From: Caryophanales bacterium UBA7278
Lineage (GTDB): Bacteria > Bacillota_I > Bacilli_A > RFN20 > CAG-826
Direction: 5' to 3'
DNA: 64,000 nucleotides
Assembly (NCBI GenBank): GCA_002472275.1
Contig: DKRQ01000029.1
Span: 10,667-74,666, forward strand
A program made the position numbers and the translations under genes. The notes below the pieces were generated by a model that saw nothing but the letters and a program-made list of their open reading frames with translations, was not told the origin of the DNA and searched no databases. Below, in pieces: positions 8,429 through 18,332 of this stretch. Position 1 is the stretch's first letter, and the number at the start of each line of letters is the position of its first letter.

Positions 8429-9712
8429 ATGGATCGTTATATCTGCTCAAATTGTGGCTCGAACCTCGAGAAGAGGGGCGACCATTACCACTGCAAGTTT
8501 TGTGATGCCGTCTACCCTGATGATGATCAGGAGAAGGCTTCCGCCACCCTAAAAAGCGTCCTAGGCGAGGCCAAGATCGAAATGCTCGCCAACGCCAGGC
8601 GCATGCTTTACGACGCGACCCACGTCCCCAACCCTAGCACCAAGAAGGTCCATGACGCGGCGGTCAGGGTCCTCGCGATCCATCCCGAAGACCCGCTGGC
8701 CCAATTCTACGAGGCCTTCGCCGATTCCGACCCCTCGGTCGTGATCGCCTACCTTTCCCATCTAGAAAGCGATGAGGTCGTCGCCGGGGAAATCGTCCGC
8801 TGGAGCCTCGCCGGTCTGGAAAGCCGCGAAGTAGGGGCCCTAAAGGACTACGTCGAACGCAACGTCTCCGAACCCGCCAAGACGAAATACCTCTCGCAAA
8901 TCGAAAAGGAAGCCGAGAGGCTCGAGACCGGTTTGTATAACCCGTCTTTGCCCCGCGACGTCTTCCTTTGCTATAGCTCGGCCGACATGCCGCGTGTCAT
9001 CGAGGTCCTCGATTTGCTTGAGCAAAACGACTTCACGGTCTTCGCCGCGTTTAGGAATCTCCGCCATGGCAAAGGCGCCGAGGAGAACTACCTCCAATCC
9101 CTCAAAGAGGCCATGGCGAGCTGCTCCGTCGTCGTCTACCTTTCCTCCAAGGCATCGCGCTCCCCGAGCTGCGACGCCATCAAGGTCGAAATCCCCTATA
9201 TCACCAAGACCCTTCCCGACATGGGCAGGATCGAATATATCCTCGATGACCCCGTCCGTTACCCTCCCTTGCCTTTGCCTAAGGCCTTGCTGAAGAGGTG
9301 CTTCGAAGGACTCGAGTGGTGCAAGGACCCCGAGGACCTCGTCACCCGTGTCTTCGACCTCACTAACGGCACCAAGAAAACGGTCCATTGCCCGGTCTGC
9401 AAAGCCGAAAACCCCGCCGAAGCCGCCTTCTGCGGCCGCTGCGGCCATCCTCTTAAGGCCCCGGCACCCCAGCCTAAGCCCGCCCCGGCCCCAAAGCCAG
9501 AGCCTAAGCCCAAGGAAGTGGTGAAGGAGAAGATCGTCTACGTCGAGAAACCCGCTCCCGCTCCCGCGCCTAAGCCGGCCCCGGCTCCGACCTATAAGGC
9601 ACCTAGGGTGAGGCGCCCCTTCAAGTGGTGGATCCTGATCATATGCCTCGTCGTTCCGATGCTTTGGCCGATCGCCCTCATCTACATCATCTGGTACCTC
9701 ATCAAAGGCTAA
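8429..9712 (+). CDS. TIR-domain protein with two zinc ribbons and a C-terminal membrane anchor
   Basis: A 427-residue modular protein. Residues 6-25 form a zinc ribbon (CSNC...CKFC). An alpha-helical spacer follows. A TIR domain runs from about 176 (RDVFLCYSSAD) to 300, with the SPSC...E pattern in the position of the catalytic Glu of NAD-cleaving TIRs (SPSCDAIKVE). A second zinc ribbon lies at about 320-338 (CPVC...CGRC), then a Pro/Ala/Lys-rich linker, then a hydrophobic C-terminal segment (about 399-425) that should anchor it to the membrane. It is a single gene between terminators. Roles to consider are NADase-type immunity or signalling by TIR-TIR assembly. No second effector or sensor gene sits beside it, so function is open. 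Confidence 0.8.
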   Translation: MDRYICSNCGSNLEKRGDHYHCKFCDAVYPDDDQEKASATLKSVLGEAKIEMLANARRMLYDATHVPNPSTKKVHDAAVRVLAIHPEDPLAQFYEAFADSDPSVVIAYLSHLESDEVVAGEIVRWSLAGLESREVGALKDYVERNVSEPAKTKYLSQIEKEAERLETGLYNPSLPRDVFLCYSSADMPRVIEVLDLLEQNDFTVFAAFRNLRHGKGAEENYLQSLKEAMASCSVVVYLSSKASRSPSCDAIKVEIPYITKTLPDMGRIEYILDDPVRYPPLPLPKALLKRCFEGLEWCKDPEDLVTRVFDLTNGTKKTVHCPVCKAENPAEAAFCGRCGHPLKAPAPQPKPAPAPKPEPKPKEVVKEKIVYVEKPAPAPAPKPAPAPTYKAPRVRRPFKWWILIICLVVPMLWPIALIYIIWYLIKG

Positions 9713-9718
9713 AGACCA

Positions 9719-9748
9719 AGCACCCCATTCAAAGGGTGCTTTTCCTTT
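9719..9748 (+). terminator. Intrinsic terminator after the TIR gene
   Basis: Perfect 7-bp stem AGCACCC/GGGTGCT, 8-nt loop, then TTTCCTTTCT. Confidence 0.88.
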
Positions 9749-9802
9749 CTAGGCCCGCGCCTAAGGAAGGGGTAGAATGGTAATAATTACTAGGAACCAC
9801 AT

Positions 9803-11260
9803 ATGGCCAAATTGCTTTATCAAGTGGATGACAAACCCAAATTCGGGCAGCTCATCGTTTTCGCGTTGCAGCAGTTGCTCGCGATCATCGCCGGCACGAT
9901 CACCGTGCCCCTCGTCGCCTTTGGGAAGGTGGACGGTCCCGTCTTCATCTCCGCGGCGATCCTAGGCTGCGGCATAGGAACCCTTACCTACATCTTCATC
10001 ACCAAAAGGCGGAGCCCGGTCATCCTTTCCTCTAACTTCGCCTTCATCGGCGCCCTTTCGATCGCCTATGCCTCCTATGGGGCGATGGGCGTGGTCCTAG
10101 GAGGCCTATTCACGGGCACGGTTTATATCGTCCTCTCCCTTGTGGTTCGCCGCGTCGGCACCGCCTGGATCGACAAATTGCTTCCTCCGATCGTCATCGG
10201 GCCGGTCGTCGCTTTGATTGGCTTGACCCTCGCCCCTAACGCGATGGCGGACCTCGTGACCGCGAACGGCTATTCGATCGCCGAGGCGGGCGCCGCCATC
10301 TATCCCTATAACCTCGTGGCCTTGCTTTGCGGCCTGATCACCTTCTTCGTCTCGATCATCTGTTCCATGCAAACGAGGTTCAAAGGCCTTTATATGGCCC
10401 CCTTCCTCGTCGGCATCGTCGCGGGTTATGCCTTGGCCGCCATCTTCACCGGCATCGGCTATGGTGCAAACGTCGAATACCTCAAGATCATCAACTTCGA
10501 CCCGATCGTGGCCAATTTCCAAAACATCTCCGTCACGAGCTTCCTCGACTATCCGCGTTTCTCGACCCTCATGGCGGGGAAGGAAATCGCCGAAGGCGCG
10601 GTGAAACTGACCTGGGTAGGGGTGGCCGAAATCGCCCTCGCCTTCATTCCGGTCTCCTTGGTGAGCTTCTCCGAGCATATCGCCGACCACAAGAACCTAA
10701 GTTCCGTCATCGGGCACGATTTGCTTAACGATGAACCCGGCTTGCATAGGACCCTGCTTGGCGATGGCGTTGGGCAAATCGTTGGCAGCGCCTTCGGTAT
10801 CTGCCCCAATACCACCTATAGCCAATCCATCGGTTGCGTCGCCATCACCAAAAACGCCTCGGTGTGGACCATGATCGTCACCTCGATTATGTGCATCGTC
10901 TTGGCTTTCTTCACCCCGCTTATCGTCATATTGCAGACGATTCCCTCCTGCGTCATGGGTGGCATTTGCCTTGCTCTCTATGGCTTCATCGCCTCCTCGG
11001 GCCTAAGGATGATCAAAGGAGTGGAATTCGGCGAGGGAAAGAACCTCTATACCCTTTCCGCAATCCTCGTCGCTGGCGTCGGCGGGCTCGTGCTTAGCAT
11101 CCCCTATGAATTCAATTTGGCGGGAGGGAACGTCTACGTTGCTAGCCGCGCGGTCACCATCTCCTCCATCGCCTTCGCGCTTATCATCGGCGTCGCCACC
11201 TACGCGATTTGCAGCGCCATCGAAAAGAGGAATCCGCCAGAGGAAAAGGAGGGCGAATGA
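9803..11260 (+). CDS. uraA: Uracil permease (NCS2 nucleobase:cation symporter)
   Basis: A 485-residue polytopic membrane protein of the NCS2 family, about 14 hydrophobic segments. The N terminus (FALQQLLAIIAGTITVPL) is the family's first helix. The VIGPVVALIGLTLAPNAM stretch and the SFSEHIADHKNLSSV motif match the bacterial uracil permease subgroup rather than the xanthine branch. The conserved Glu of the binding site is in SEHIADH, and the NTTYSQSIG motif is present. It imports uracil using a cation gradient. The weak promoter-like TAGAAT lies at 9773-9778. The stop codon overlaps the start of the amylase gene (ATGA). Confidence 0.9.
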   Translation: MAKLLYQVDDKPKFGQLIVFALQQLLAIIAGTITVPLVAFGKVDGPVFISAAILGCGIGTLTYIFITKRRSPVILSSNFAFIGALSIAYASYGAMGVVLGGLFTGTVYIVLSLVVRRVGTAWIDKLLPPIVIGPVVALIGLTLAPNAMADLVTANGYSIAEAGAAIYPYNLVALLCGLITFFVSIICSMQTRFKGLYMAPFLVGIVAGYALAAIFTGIGYGANVEYLKIINFDPIVANFQNISVTSFLDYPRFSTLMAGKEIAEGAVKLTWVGVAEIALAFIPVSLVSFSEHIADHKNLSSVIGHDLLNDEPGLHRTLLGDGVGQIVGSAFGICPNTTYSQSIGCVAITKNASVWTMIVTSIMCIVLAFFTPLIVILQTIPSCVMGGICLALYGFIASSGLRMIKGVEFGEGKNLYTLSAILVAGVGGLVLSIPYEFNLAGGNVYVASRAVTISSIAFALIIGVATYAICSAIEKRNPPEEKEGE

Positions 11261-13428
11261 TGAAAAATAAACCGATTTTAGGAACGCTTTTGCTTTTGTC
11301 TTTCCTCGCTTCCTGCGGGGGAGCGCCCCAAAGCGGCTCCTCCAGTTTTGCCCCCGTTCCCGGGATTTCCACTAGCGGGGAACCTGCCGCTTCTTCTTCT
11401 AGCAGCGTTGCTCCCTCTTCCTCCTCGTCGACGGATAGTTCGGCGGCGTCTTCCTCTGTAACCCCCGGACCTTCGGCCGTGAGTTTCGTGCCCGATGCCA
11501 CCCCGATTCCCGAGACCGAGCAGAAGGCGCCCGTGAAGACCATGCAGGATTCGGCGATCCTCCACGCCTGGAACTGGACCTGCGAGAACGTGGAAAGCAG
11601 GCTCGACGCGATCAAGGACGCCGGTTTTTCGGCCATCCAACTTTCGCCGATGCAGCCGCAGAAAGACTACGGAAGCGGCAGAATCAAGGACCAGTGGTGG
11701 AAGCTTTATCAGCCCCTCGGCTTCAAAGTCGCCGACGACACCCATAAATCGGTGATCGGAACCAAAAACCAATTGATCTCACTCGCCAGCAAAGCAAAGG
11801 CCAAAGGCCTTAAGATCGTCATGGACATCGTCGCCAACCACCTCGCCAATAACGGGGGCGACGACCAAAAGTGGGTCCTCCAAGGTGCGGTCCAAAACGT
11901 CGAACCCCAGATTTATAACAACACCAGCGAATACCTCCATCCCAATTGCGGGACGACCGACGACGGCAGCGTGGAACGCACCGTTTGGGGCAATATGGGC
12001 ATGCCGGACCTAAACACCGGCAACTCCTACGTCCAAAGCAGAATCTATGGCCTGCTCAAGGAATACATCGACTGCGGCGTTTCCGGCTTCCGCTTCGACG
12101 CGGCCAAGCACATCGAGACCGAGGAAGATGGCGCTTACGCCTCTGATTTCTGGCCTAACCTCGTGAGCGAAATCGAACCCTATTCCCAGCAAAAACTAGG
12201 CGAAAAAGCCTACATTTACGGGGAAATCCTCTTCACCCCGGGTTCCGGCAGGAGCTGGGGCGCCTACACCAAGAGGATGTCCCTCGTCGACAATAGGCAG
12301 GGCGAGCAAGTGCTCACGGGTGTTGCCAACGGCAACCCCGACGGCTGCCGTTCCGGCTATAACATCGGCAACGCCGACAAGGCGGTTTTGTGGGCCGAAT
12401 CCCACGACACCTTCGCCGGGGACTACGGTTTCCATAGCAACACCTTCTCCAACGAGAACTGCAACAAGGCCTACGCCGTCCAGGCATCCAGGAAAGGCGC
12501 GGCGACCCTATATTTCTCCCGTCCGACCAGCATGGATAACCAAATCGGCTCGGCGGGCAACGACGACTACAAGTCCGCGGTCGTCGCCGGCGCCAACAAG
12601 TTCCATAACGAGTTCATCGGCGCGAGCGAGAACACGGGCGCCAATAGCGGCGTCTTCGTCAACGTCCGCAAAGACGGCGACAAGGCCGGGGCGATGCTCG
12701 TGGCCACCGGCAATAGCGCGCCTTCCCTCATGACCCTCGATTTGCCTGATGGCGCCTATACCGACCTTTGCACCAACAAAAAGTACACGGTCCATAACGG
12801 CTCCGTCTCCAAACTCCAGTTCACGAGTGGGGTGATCGCCCTAAGCAACGGCTTGTCCGGCGGCGGATCCACGGAAAACCAAAAGATCTCCACGGTCAAC
12901 GTCTCGGCCTCGGATTCGATCTTCAAGAACAAGACGAAGATCTCCATCCAAGTCGGCGCGGCCGCCTCGGCCACTTACGAAGTAAACGGCCAAAACCTCG
13001 GCGCGCTGCAAGTGGGTGGGACCTCCTCCTTCTTCGTGGGCGAGGGCATGAGCGATGGCGAAATCATCATCAAGGTCAAAGCCATCTCCTCGACCGGCCA
13101 CGAAACGGTCAAGACCATCACGGTGACGAAGTCGAACATCGACACCAATCTGCGCCTCGTCGTCACGAACATCCCGGCCGATTTCAACGACCATCTCTAC
13201 GTCTGGTGCTGGCCTAGCGGGCAAAATGGCCGCTGGATCAAGATGGACGTGCAGGGCAATATCCGTTCCATGGCCTCCCTTCCTAACGACAACTACCTGA
13301 TCGCGAGGTTCGAATCGGGCAACGAACCAAGTAACCTCAACGAGTGGAAGACGCCCAAATCCAAGACCGGGGACAAGGTGCTCTCCGAAGGGCAGAACAT
13401 CTTCACCTTCACCGAACTCGGAATCTAA
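11257..13428 (+). CDS. Secreted alpha-amylase (GH13) lipoprotein with C-terminal accessory modules
   Basis: Start at 11257 (ATGATGAAA) is set by AGGAGGG at 11247-11253 and by the signal peptide that begins there; the stop of the upstream permease overlaps it. Lipobox LASC is followed by a long Ser-rich linker (about residues 25-90) that spans the wall. The GH13 barrel shows region I DIVANHL, region II GFRFDAAKH (nucleophile Asp), region III YIYGEIL (acid/base Glu) and region IV ESHDTF. After the catalytic part come a beta-sandwich module resembling chitobiase-type repeats and a final module ending in NIFTFTEL, both possible starch binders. Probably degrades starch at the cell surface. 723 residues. 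Confidence 0.9.
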   Translation: MMKNKPILGTLLLLSFLASCGGAPQSGSSSFAPVPGISTSGEPAASSSSSVAPSSSSSTDSSAASSSVTPGPSAVSFVPDATPIPETEQKAPVKTMQDSAILHAWNWTCENVESRLDAIKDAGFSAIQLSPMQPQKDYGSGRIKDQWWKLYQPLGFKVADDTHKSVIGTKNQLISLASKAKAKGLKIVMDIVANHLANNGGDDQKWVLQGAVQNVEPQIYNNTSEYLHPNCGTTDDGSVERTVWGNMGMPDLNTGNSYVQSRIYGLLKEYIDCGVSGFRFDAAKHIETEEDGAYASDFWPNLVSEIEPYSQQKLGEKAYIYGEILFTPGSGRSWGAYTKRMSLVDNRQGEQVLTGVANGNPDGCRSGYNIGNADKAVLWAESHDTFAGDYGFHSNTFSNENCNKAYAVQASRKGAATLYFSRPTSMDNQIGSAGNDDYKSAVVAGANKFHNEFIGASENTGANSGVFVNVRKDGDKAGAMLVATGNSAPSLMTLDLPDGAYTDLCTNKKYTVHNGSVSKLQFTSGVIALSNGLSGGGSTENQKISTVNVSASDSIFKNKTKISIQVGAAASATYEVNGQNLGALQVGGTSSFFVGEGMSDGEIIIKVKAISSTGHETVKTITVTKSNIDTNLRLVVTNIPADFNDHLYVWCWPSGQNGRWIKMDVQGNIRSMASLPNDNYLIARFESGNEPSNLNEWKTPKSKTGDKVLSEGQNIFTFTELGI

Positions 13429-13434
13429 GCGACG

Positions 13435-13468
13435 AAAGGGCAGACGCATATCAGGCGCTGCCCTTTTC
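13435..13468 (+). terminator. Intrinsic terminator after the amylase gene
   Basis: Nine-bp stem AAAGGGCAG/CTGCCCTTT with T-run TTTTCC. Confidence 0.85.
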
Positions 13469-13477
13469 CTGCGGGCG

Positions 13478-13483
13478 TATAAT
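13478..13483 (+). promoter_or_regulatory. -10 element upstream of aldehyde dehydrogenase gene
   Basis: Perfect TATAAT ten bases after the amylase terminator. Its position means that the in-frame ATG at 13482 cannot be the translation start, supporting 13503 instead. No good -35 is seen because the terminator occupies that space. Confidence 0.6.
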
Positions 13484-13502
13484 GGAAACTAGAGGTAAAC
13501 CC

Positions 13503-14909
13503 ATGGCATATACCAAAGAAGAGATCCACGCCTTAGTGGAAAATCAACGCGAGTTTTTCCTTTCGGGAAAGACGTTGGACGTCAAATGGAGGAAGGCCGA
13601 GCTGAGGAAACTTAAGGAAGCGATCCTCACCAACAAAGCAAAAATCATCGACGCCCTCGCGGTGGATTTGGGCCGTCATCCAAGCGAAGCCTACCTTTGC
13701 GACATCGGCCCCGTCTTAATGGAAATCGACGAATACGTCAAAGGGCTCTCCAAATGGGCCAAGCCAGAGACCCATTTCTCGGGGCTAGCTTGCTTCCCCA
13801 GCGTTTTCACCAAGGTCTATAAGCTTCCTTATGGGGTGTCGCTTATCATCTCGCCCTTTAACTTCCCGATCATGCTCTCTCTAGGCGTATTGGCCGCCTC
13901 GATCGCCGGTGGCAATACCGCCCTCATCAAAGCAAGCAGCAAATCCGCCGCGTCCACGTCTGCCATCAAGGAAATCATCGCCGAGGCTTTCCCGAGTGAA
14001 TACGCGGTCGTCATCGACGGGGGACATGACGTCGCCGACTTCTGCCTTGAGGAAAGGGTGGACAAAATCTTCTACACGGGCTCTCCTAATGTAGGCAAGC
14101 ACGTCATGGAGATGGCCTCCAAAAACCTCACCCCCGTCACCCTCGAACTAGGAGGGGAGACCGGCAACTGGGCGATCGTCAGAAAAGACGCGAATATCAA
14201 GGACGCGGCGAGGAAGATCGCCTTCTTCAAGATCCTCAATTCGGGCCAGATTTGCATCAATATCAACCAAGTCGCGGTCGCCGAGGAGGTGGCTGAGGAA
14301 TTCGTGGAGGCCCTAAAGCAAGAGATCGTCCGTCAAATCGGGGAGAACGCGGTCGAGAACCCCGAATACCCAAAACTCATCGGGTCGAGGGCCTATTCCT
14401 TCATCGAGGAAGAGGCGAACGAATATAAGGACCGCATCGTCTTCGGTGGGGTGGGGGACAAGGAAAAGTGCAAATACGGACCCACGATCATCTATCCGGT
14501 CGGGATCGATGAGGAGATCGTCAACCACGAGATCTTCGGGCCGCTTCTGCCGGTTGTTCCTTTTAAGGAAAGTGAAATCGATAAGCTACTCGACGTCATC
14601 GAAAGAAGGGAACATGGCTTGGCCCTTTACCTATTCACCAAGAACAAGAAATGGGCCAAGAAGGTCATGTCCTCCTCCCAATATGGCGGAGGCTGCGTCA
14701 ACGAAGTCTGCGTGCATCTCATGGTCAAGGGCGTCCCCTTCGGCGGGACCGGCCATTCTGGCATGGGCTGCTATCATGGCGTATGGGGATTCCGCGAATT
14801 CACCCATCCCTCGACGGTTTTATTTGGCAAAACGAAGGGAAACCTCTCTTTGAGGGAGCATCCCTATACCGATAAGAAGGTCAATTGGATGTCCAAGTTT
14901 TTGAAGTAG
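13503..14909 (+). CDS. NAD(P)-dependent aldehyde dehydrogenase (class 3-like)
   Basis: A 468-residue cytosolic enzyme that oxidises aldehydes to acids. Its length (shorter than the 490-500 of class 1) and N terminus match the class 3/YwdH-like group. The Rossmann motif is FYTGSPNVGK. The catalytic Glu is in LELGGETGN and the catalytic Cys in NSGQICI. The C-terminal GGTGHSGMGCYHG signature is present. LELGGE carries Glu-Thr-Gly where many homologues have Lys-Ser-Pro. The start is chosen at 13503 because GAGGT lies upstream and the -10 element excludes longer forms. The ABC exporter begins 9 bp after its stop, so the two are probably co-transcribed. Confidence 0.88.
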   Translation: MAYTKEEIHALVENQREFFLSGKTLDVKWRKAELRKLKEAILTNKAKIIDALAVDLGRHPSEAYLCDIGPVLMEIDEYVKGLSKWAKPETHFSGLACFPSVFTKVYKLPYGVSLIISPFNFPIMLSLGVLAASIAGGNTALIKASSKSAASTSAIKEIIAEAFPSEYAVVIDGGHDVADFCLEERVDKIFYTGSPNVGKHVMEMASKNLTPVTLELGGETGNWAIVRKDANIKDAARKIAFFKILNSGQICININQVAVAEEVAEEFVEALKQEIVRQIGENAVENPEYPKLIGSRAYSFIEEEANEYKDRIVFGGVGDKEKCKYGPTIIYPVGIDEEIVNHEIFGPLLPVVPFKESEIDKLLDVIERREHGLALYLFTKNKKWAKKVMSSSQYGGGCVNEVCVHLMVKGVPFGGTGHSGMGCYHGVWGFREFTHPSTVLFGKTKGNLSLREHPYTDKKVNWMSKFLK

Positions 14910-14918
14910 GGGTAGGCG

Positions 14919-17900
14919 ATGCTCGAAGTCAAAAACCTGAGGAAGACATACAAAGGAAAAAAAGGAAACGACGTCGAGGCCCTCAAGGGAATCGACATTC
15001 GCTTCCCCTCTTTCGGCATGGTCTTCGTCCTTGGGAAATCAGGCTCGGGCAAATCGACTTTGTTGAACCTTTTGGGTGGCTTGGACAAGCCTAGCGAAGG
15101 CGAGATCATCGTAAACGGGAACCCAATCGCCTCCTTCACCCCGAAGGACCTCGATGAATATAGGAACGCGCACGTCGGCTTCGTCTTCCAAGAATATAAC
15201 GTCCTCGACGACATGACCATCGAGGAGAATGTCGAGCTCGCCTTGCGGCTGCAATCGCAGAAGAAGAACAAGGAAAAGGTCGAATCCGTCCTCGCCAGGG
15301 TCGGCCTAGAGGGCATGGGCAAAAGGAAGGCCAACGCCCTTTCCGGCGGCCAAAGGCAAAGGGTCGCGATCGCCAGGGCCATCGTGAAGGACCCCGACAT
15401 CGTTCTCGCGGATGAACCAACCGGGGCTCTTGATTCCTCAACGGGTTCGGAAATCCTCTCCGTTTTGAAGGAGCTTTCCAAGGAAAAACTCGTCGTCGTG
15501 GTGTCTCATGACCGCGAATACGCGATGCGCTTCGGCGACAGGATCATCGAGATCGCCGACGGGGTCATCGTCAAAGACGCCTCGGGCGATTCGCTCCAGC
15601 AGGTGCAGGGGAACCTAACCCTAACTGAAGATGGATCGATCTGCATCGAGGATTGCGCCGCGATTGATGAAGAAGCCGAAAGGAGGATCATCGAATCCAT
15701 CAGGGCCCATAAGGGGAAGGCCGCGATTAGCTTCGGTGAAGCCGCCTCGCCCCATTTCGCCTCCATTGTCAAAAGCCAAGCCTCCATCTCCGAGCCAATC
15801 GAGGCGGGGCAAGGGGAGAGGGAGGTCAAAACGGAACCCAAGAAACGATCTTCGTTGCCTTTTTGGACGGCGTTCAAGATGGGCGCCGCCTCCCTCAAGA
15901 AAAAACCTGCTCGCGCTTCTTTGATGATCCTCTTGCTTTCCATTTCCCTCTCGATGCTCGGCGTGGCGTCCTCCTTGATGCTCTACGACGCGAAGTTCTC
16001 CATCGCCGAGACGATGAAGGGGAGGAAAGCGGATTTCGAGACGATACAAAAGACCTATGAGGTCAAATCCACGATGAGGGCCACGATGGCCTTGACCGGG
16101 ACCCTCGCCTACGAAAAAGAGTCCGTCAATCCCATTCCGACCTACTTCTCCCTCTCGGAAATGGCCGCGCTCAACCAAAAAGAAGGCGGGAACAAATTCG
16201 CCGGGGTCTACTCGTGGGGGACGCCCATCTGGTACGCGGAAGCCCCGCAGCAAACTAGCTACTACCGGCCTGGCTTCTATGGAATCACCGACGCTGGGGC
16301 CGAGTTCATGACCGCCAACGGATTTAAGCTTCAAGGCGGAAATTACCCGCAAAACGCGAACGAAATCGCGATTTCGAGGTATCAATTCGACTGCTATATC
16401 CATGGGAAGAGATACCCAAAGAAGGTGGATGACATCATTGGGACCGAGGTCAATTTTAGTGTCAACGGGAAAAACAAGGCCCTCAAGATCGCCGGGGTCT
16501 ATAACTGCGGCGAGATTCCCAGAAGATACGACTCGCTTACCTTCAACGGCGGAAGCCCCGATGCGGCATTGCTCGCGGATTTCAACGATTACATCACCCG
16601 TTCGTTCCATCGTCTCGCCTACGTGACGCCCTCCTTCTTCGAGGAGAATGGCTTTTCGATCGTTAAGCGTCCGATGAGCTTGATCGGCCTTTCCGCCAAC
16701 CTTGGGGTAAACTATTACTTCGGCTATTCCGGGGCGAAGTACGGCGGGAACACGTTCATCCCCGCCGAGAAGATAAACGAACTCGGGGTGAGCCTCGTCT
16801 ACAAAGACGTTTCGGGCAACCCAACGGAGTACGTGGCCCCGAAAGGGAAGGAGGTCTATCTCCCCTCCGGTTACCCGAACCTGGCCAAAGGCGTGGTCGC
16901 CGGGCATTTCGTCGACAGGGCCGAGTATTCGATCGTCCAAAAAGGCTACTCGCCCGCGATCCAGGAAAAGCTTCCCGACGAAAAGGCCGTAGTGGAGGCG
17001 AATGCAGCCATCACCAGGATGAGGGCATATTCCAATGAAACCATCTCCGGCTCAACCCCCACGCCATATCAAGGCGATTTTGAGGCGGATTACGCCCTTA
17101 TAAAAGAACTCGGCGGACCTCTTTACGACGACGTCTACCGCTTCCTCTACCTCCTCTCCAAATCGCAGGAATTCATCGCCTCCTACGAAAGGGAGACGCC
17201 ATCCTCTTCCTATGAGGAAGGCTATCTCTCCTTCAGGGAAAAGGTGAACAAGGCCAACGAGATGACCGAAGGGTATCTTGACGACCCCACGAAGACCTCG
17301 ATCAAGGATTACCTAGTCGCCCACATGGGGGATCATCTCCGTTACGAAGAGACCCTCCGCATCGCCAAGGCGATCGTAAACGGGACACCGATCGGCATGT
17401 CCGAGGCCTCAAGGTCGCGTTTCCTCCCCGACGCCAAGCTGATCGTCGAGACCCCCTCACTCGTGAAAGGCGAGAAGGGGAAGGAACTCTACGACGCAAT
17501 CGTCGATTATGGCCTGGTTAGCGTAAGCGAATATGGCATCATGGGCGGCTTCGGCTTCGATTACGAAGGCATCGTCACGCCCATTGAGGAGAACCCTCCT
17601 TTCATGGCCCATTTCCGCGGCAGGAATACGAAGACGGAACTCAAGGTCATCGGCTATTTCGAGGCAAACGACCCCAAAATCGCCCTGGGCGCGATTGGCC
17701 CGATCGCCGCGGTGGAGGGGATGAAGTCGATCGCCCTTGGGCCCCATATCCAATATAGTAGCGAGATCACCGACTATGAGATGGAGGACGACGTCCGTTA
17801 CGACTCCTTGATGGCCAAGACGGATTTCAACCGCCACGACGTCGACACCATGCTCGCCGACCACGGGACCTATCGTTATCAGATGACCAACAGCGCATAC

Positions 17901-18332
17901 AATTCCTCCAAGCAGGTAACCGACAGCATCCAGAAACTGAGGATCATCTTCCTCTCCGTCGGCGCGGGATTCGCCGTGTTCGCGATGCTCATGCTCCTTC
18001 ACTTCGTTTCCAATTCCGTCGCCACGAAGACCAAGCAAATCGGCATCCTGAGGGCGGTGGGGGCCAAGGGAAGCGATCTCTTCCGCATCTTCTTCTCCGA
18101 GTCCGGGTTATTGCTCTTGTTCACCTTGGCGGTTTCGGTCGCGTTCTGCCTCTTGGGTGCCTGGGGGCTAAACATGATGTTCTTAAGTTCCATCCGCGTC
18201 GTCGTCATCGAATTCGGGATCGTCAACGCGGCGATACTCCTTGGCATGGGGCTCATCTTCGCCTTCATTGGTACGTTCTTCCCGGTCTTGAAGGCCGCCA
18301 GGAAAGCCCCGATCGATACGATTAGGGAATAA
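14919..18332 (+). CDS. ABC exporter with fused ATPase and FtsX/MacB-type permease
   Basis: A single 1137-residue polypeptide. The N-terminal 220 residues are an ATPase of the LolD/MacB group: Walker A GKSGSGKST, signature LSGGQRQR, Walker B IVLADEPTGALD, then the switch His in VVSHDRE. A linker leads to a first membrane helix at about 330-352. A very large extracellular region of about 640 residues follows, then three C-terminal helices with the FtsX-like stretch TKQIGILRAVGAKGSD. Such proteins export peptides or lipoproteins or respond to antimicrobial peptides by mechanotransmission rather than pumping across a channel. Co-directional with the aldehyde dehydrogenase; no adjacent two-component system is visible. 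Confidence 0.85.
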   Translation: MLEVKNLRKTYKGKKGNDVEALKGIDIRFPSFGMVFVLGKSGSGKSTLLNLLGGLDKPSEGEIIVNGNPIASFTPKDLDEYRNAHVGFVFQEYNVLDDMTIEENVELALRLQSQKKNKEKVESVLARVGLEGMGKRKANALSGGQRQRVAIARAIVKDPDIVLADEPTGALDSSTGSEILSVLKELSKEKLVVVVSHDREYAMRFGDRIIEIADGVIVKDASGDSLQQVQGNLTLTEDGSICIEDCAAIDEEAERRIIESIRAHKGKAAISFGEAASPHFASIVKSQASISEPIEAGQGEREVKTEPKKRSSLPFWTAFKMGAASLKKKPARASLMILLLSISLSMLGVASSLMLYDAKFSIAETMKGRKADFETIQKTYEVKSTMRATMALTGTLAYEKESVNPIPTYFSLSEMAALNQKEGGNKFAGVYSWGTPIWYAEAPQQTSYYRPGFYGITDAGAEFMTANGFKLQGGNYPQNANEIAISRYQFDCYIHGKRYPKKVDDIIGTEVNFSVNGKNKALKIAGVYNCGEIPRRYDSLTFNGGSPDAALLADFNDYITRSFHRLAYVTPSFFEENGFSIVKRPMSLIGLSANLGVNYYFGYSGAKYGGNTFIPAEKINELGVSLVYKDVSGNPTEYVAPKGKEVYLPSGYPNLAKGVVAGHFVDRAEYSIVQKGYSPAIQEKLPDEKAVVEANAAITRMRAYSNETISGSTPTPYQGDFEADYALIKELGGPLYDDVYRFLYLLSKSQEFIASYERETPSSSYEEGYLSFREKVNKANEMTEGYLDDPTKTSIKDYLVAHMGDHLRYEETLRIAKAIVNGTPIGMSEASRSRFLPDAKLIVETPSLVKGEKGKELYDAIVDYGLVSVSEYGIMGGFGFDYEGIVTPIEENPPFMAHFRGRNTKTELKVIGYFEANDPKIALGAIGPIAAVEGMKSIALGPHIQYSSEITDYEMEDDVRYDSLMAKTDFNRHDVDTMLADHGTYRYQMTNSAYNSSKQVTDSIQKLRIIFLSVGAGFAVFAMLMLLHFVSNSVATKTKQIGILRAVGAKGSDLFRIFFSESGLLLLFTLAVSVAFCLLGAWGLNMMFLSSIRVVVIEFGIVNAAILLGMGLIFAFIGTFFPVLKAARKAPIDTIRE

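Noticed and set aside
11209..11256. Upstream extension of the amylase
   Set aside because: It lies inside the permease gene; the ribosome site and signal peptide place the start at 11257.
15621..16940. 439-codon minus-strand frame opposite the ABC exporter
   Set aside because: Composition and frame are those of an antisense shadow; the plus frame has clear ABC and FtsX motifs.
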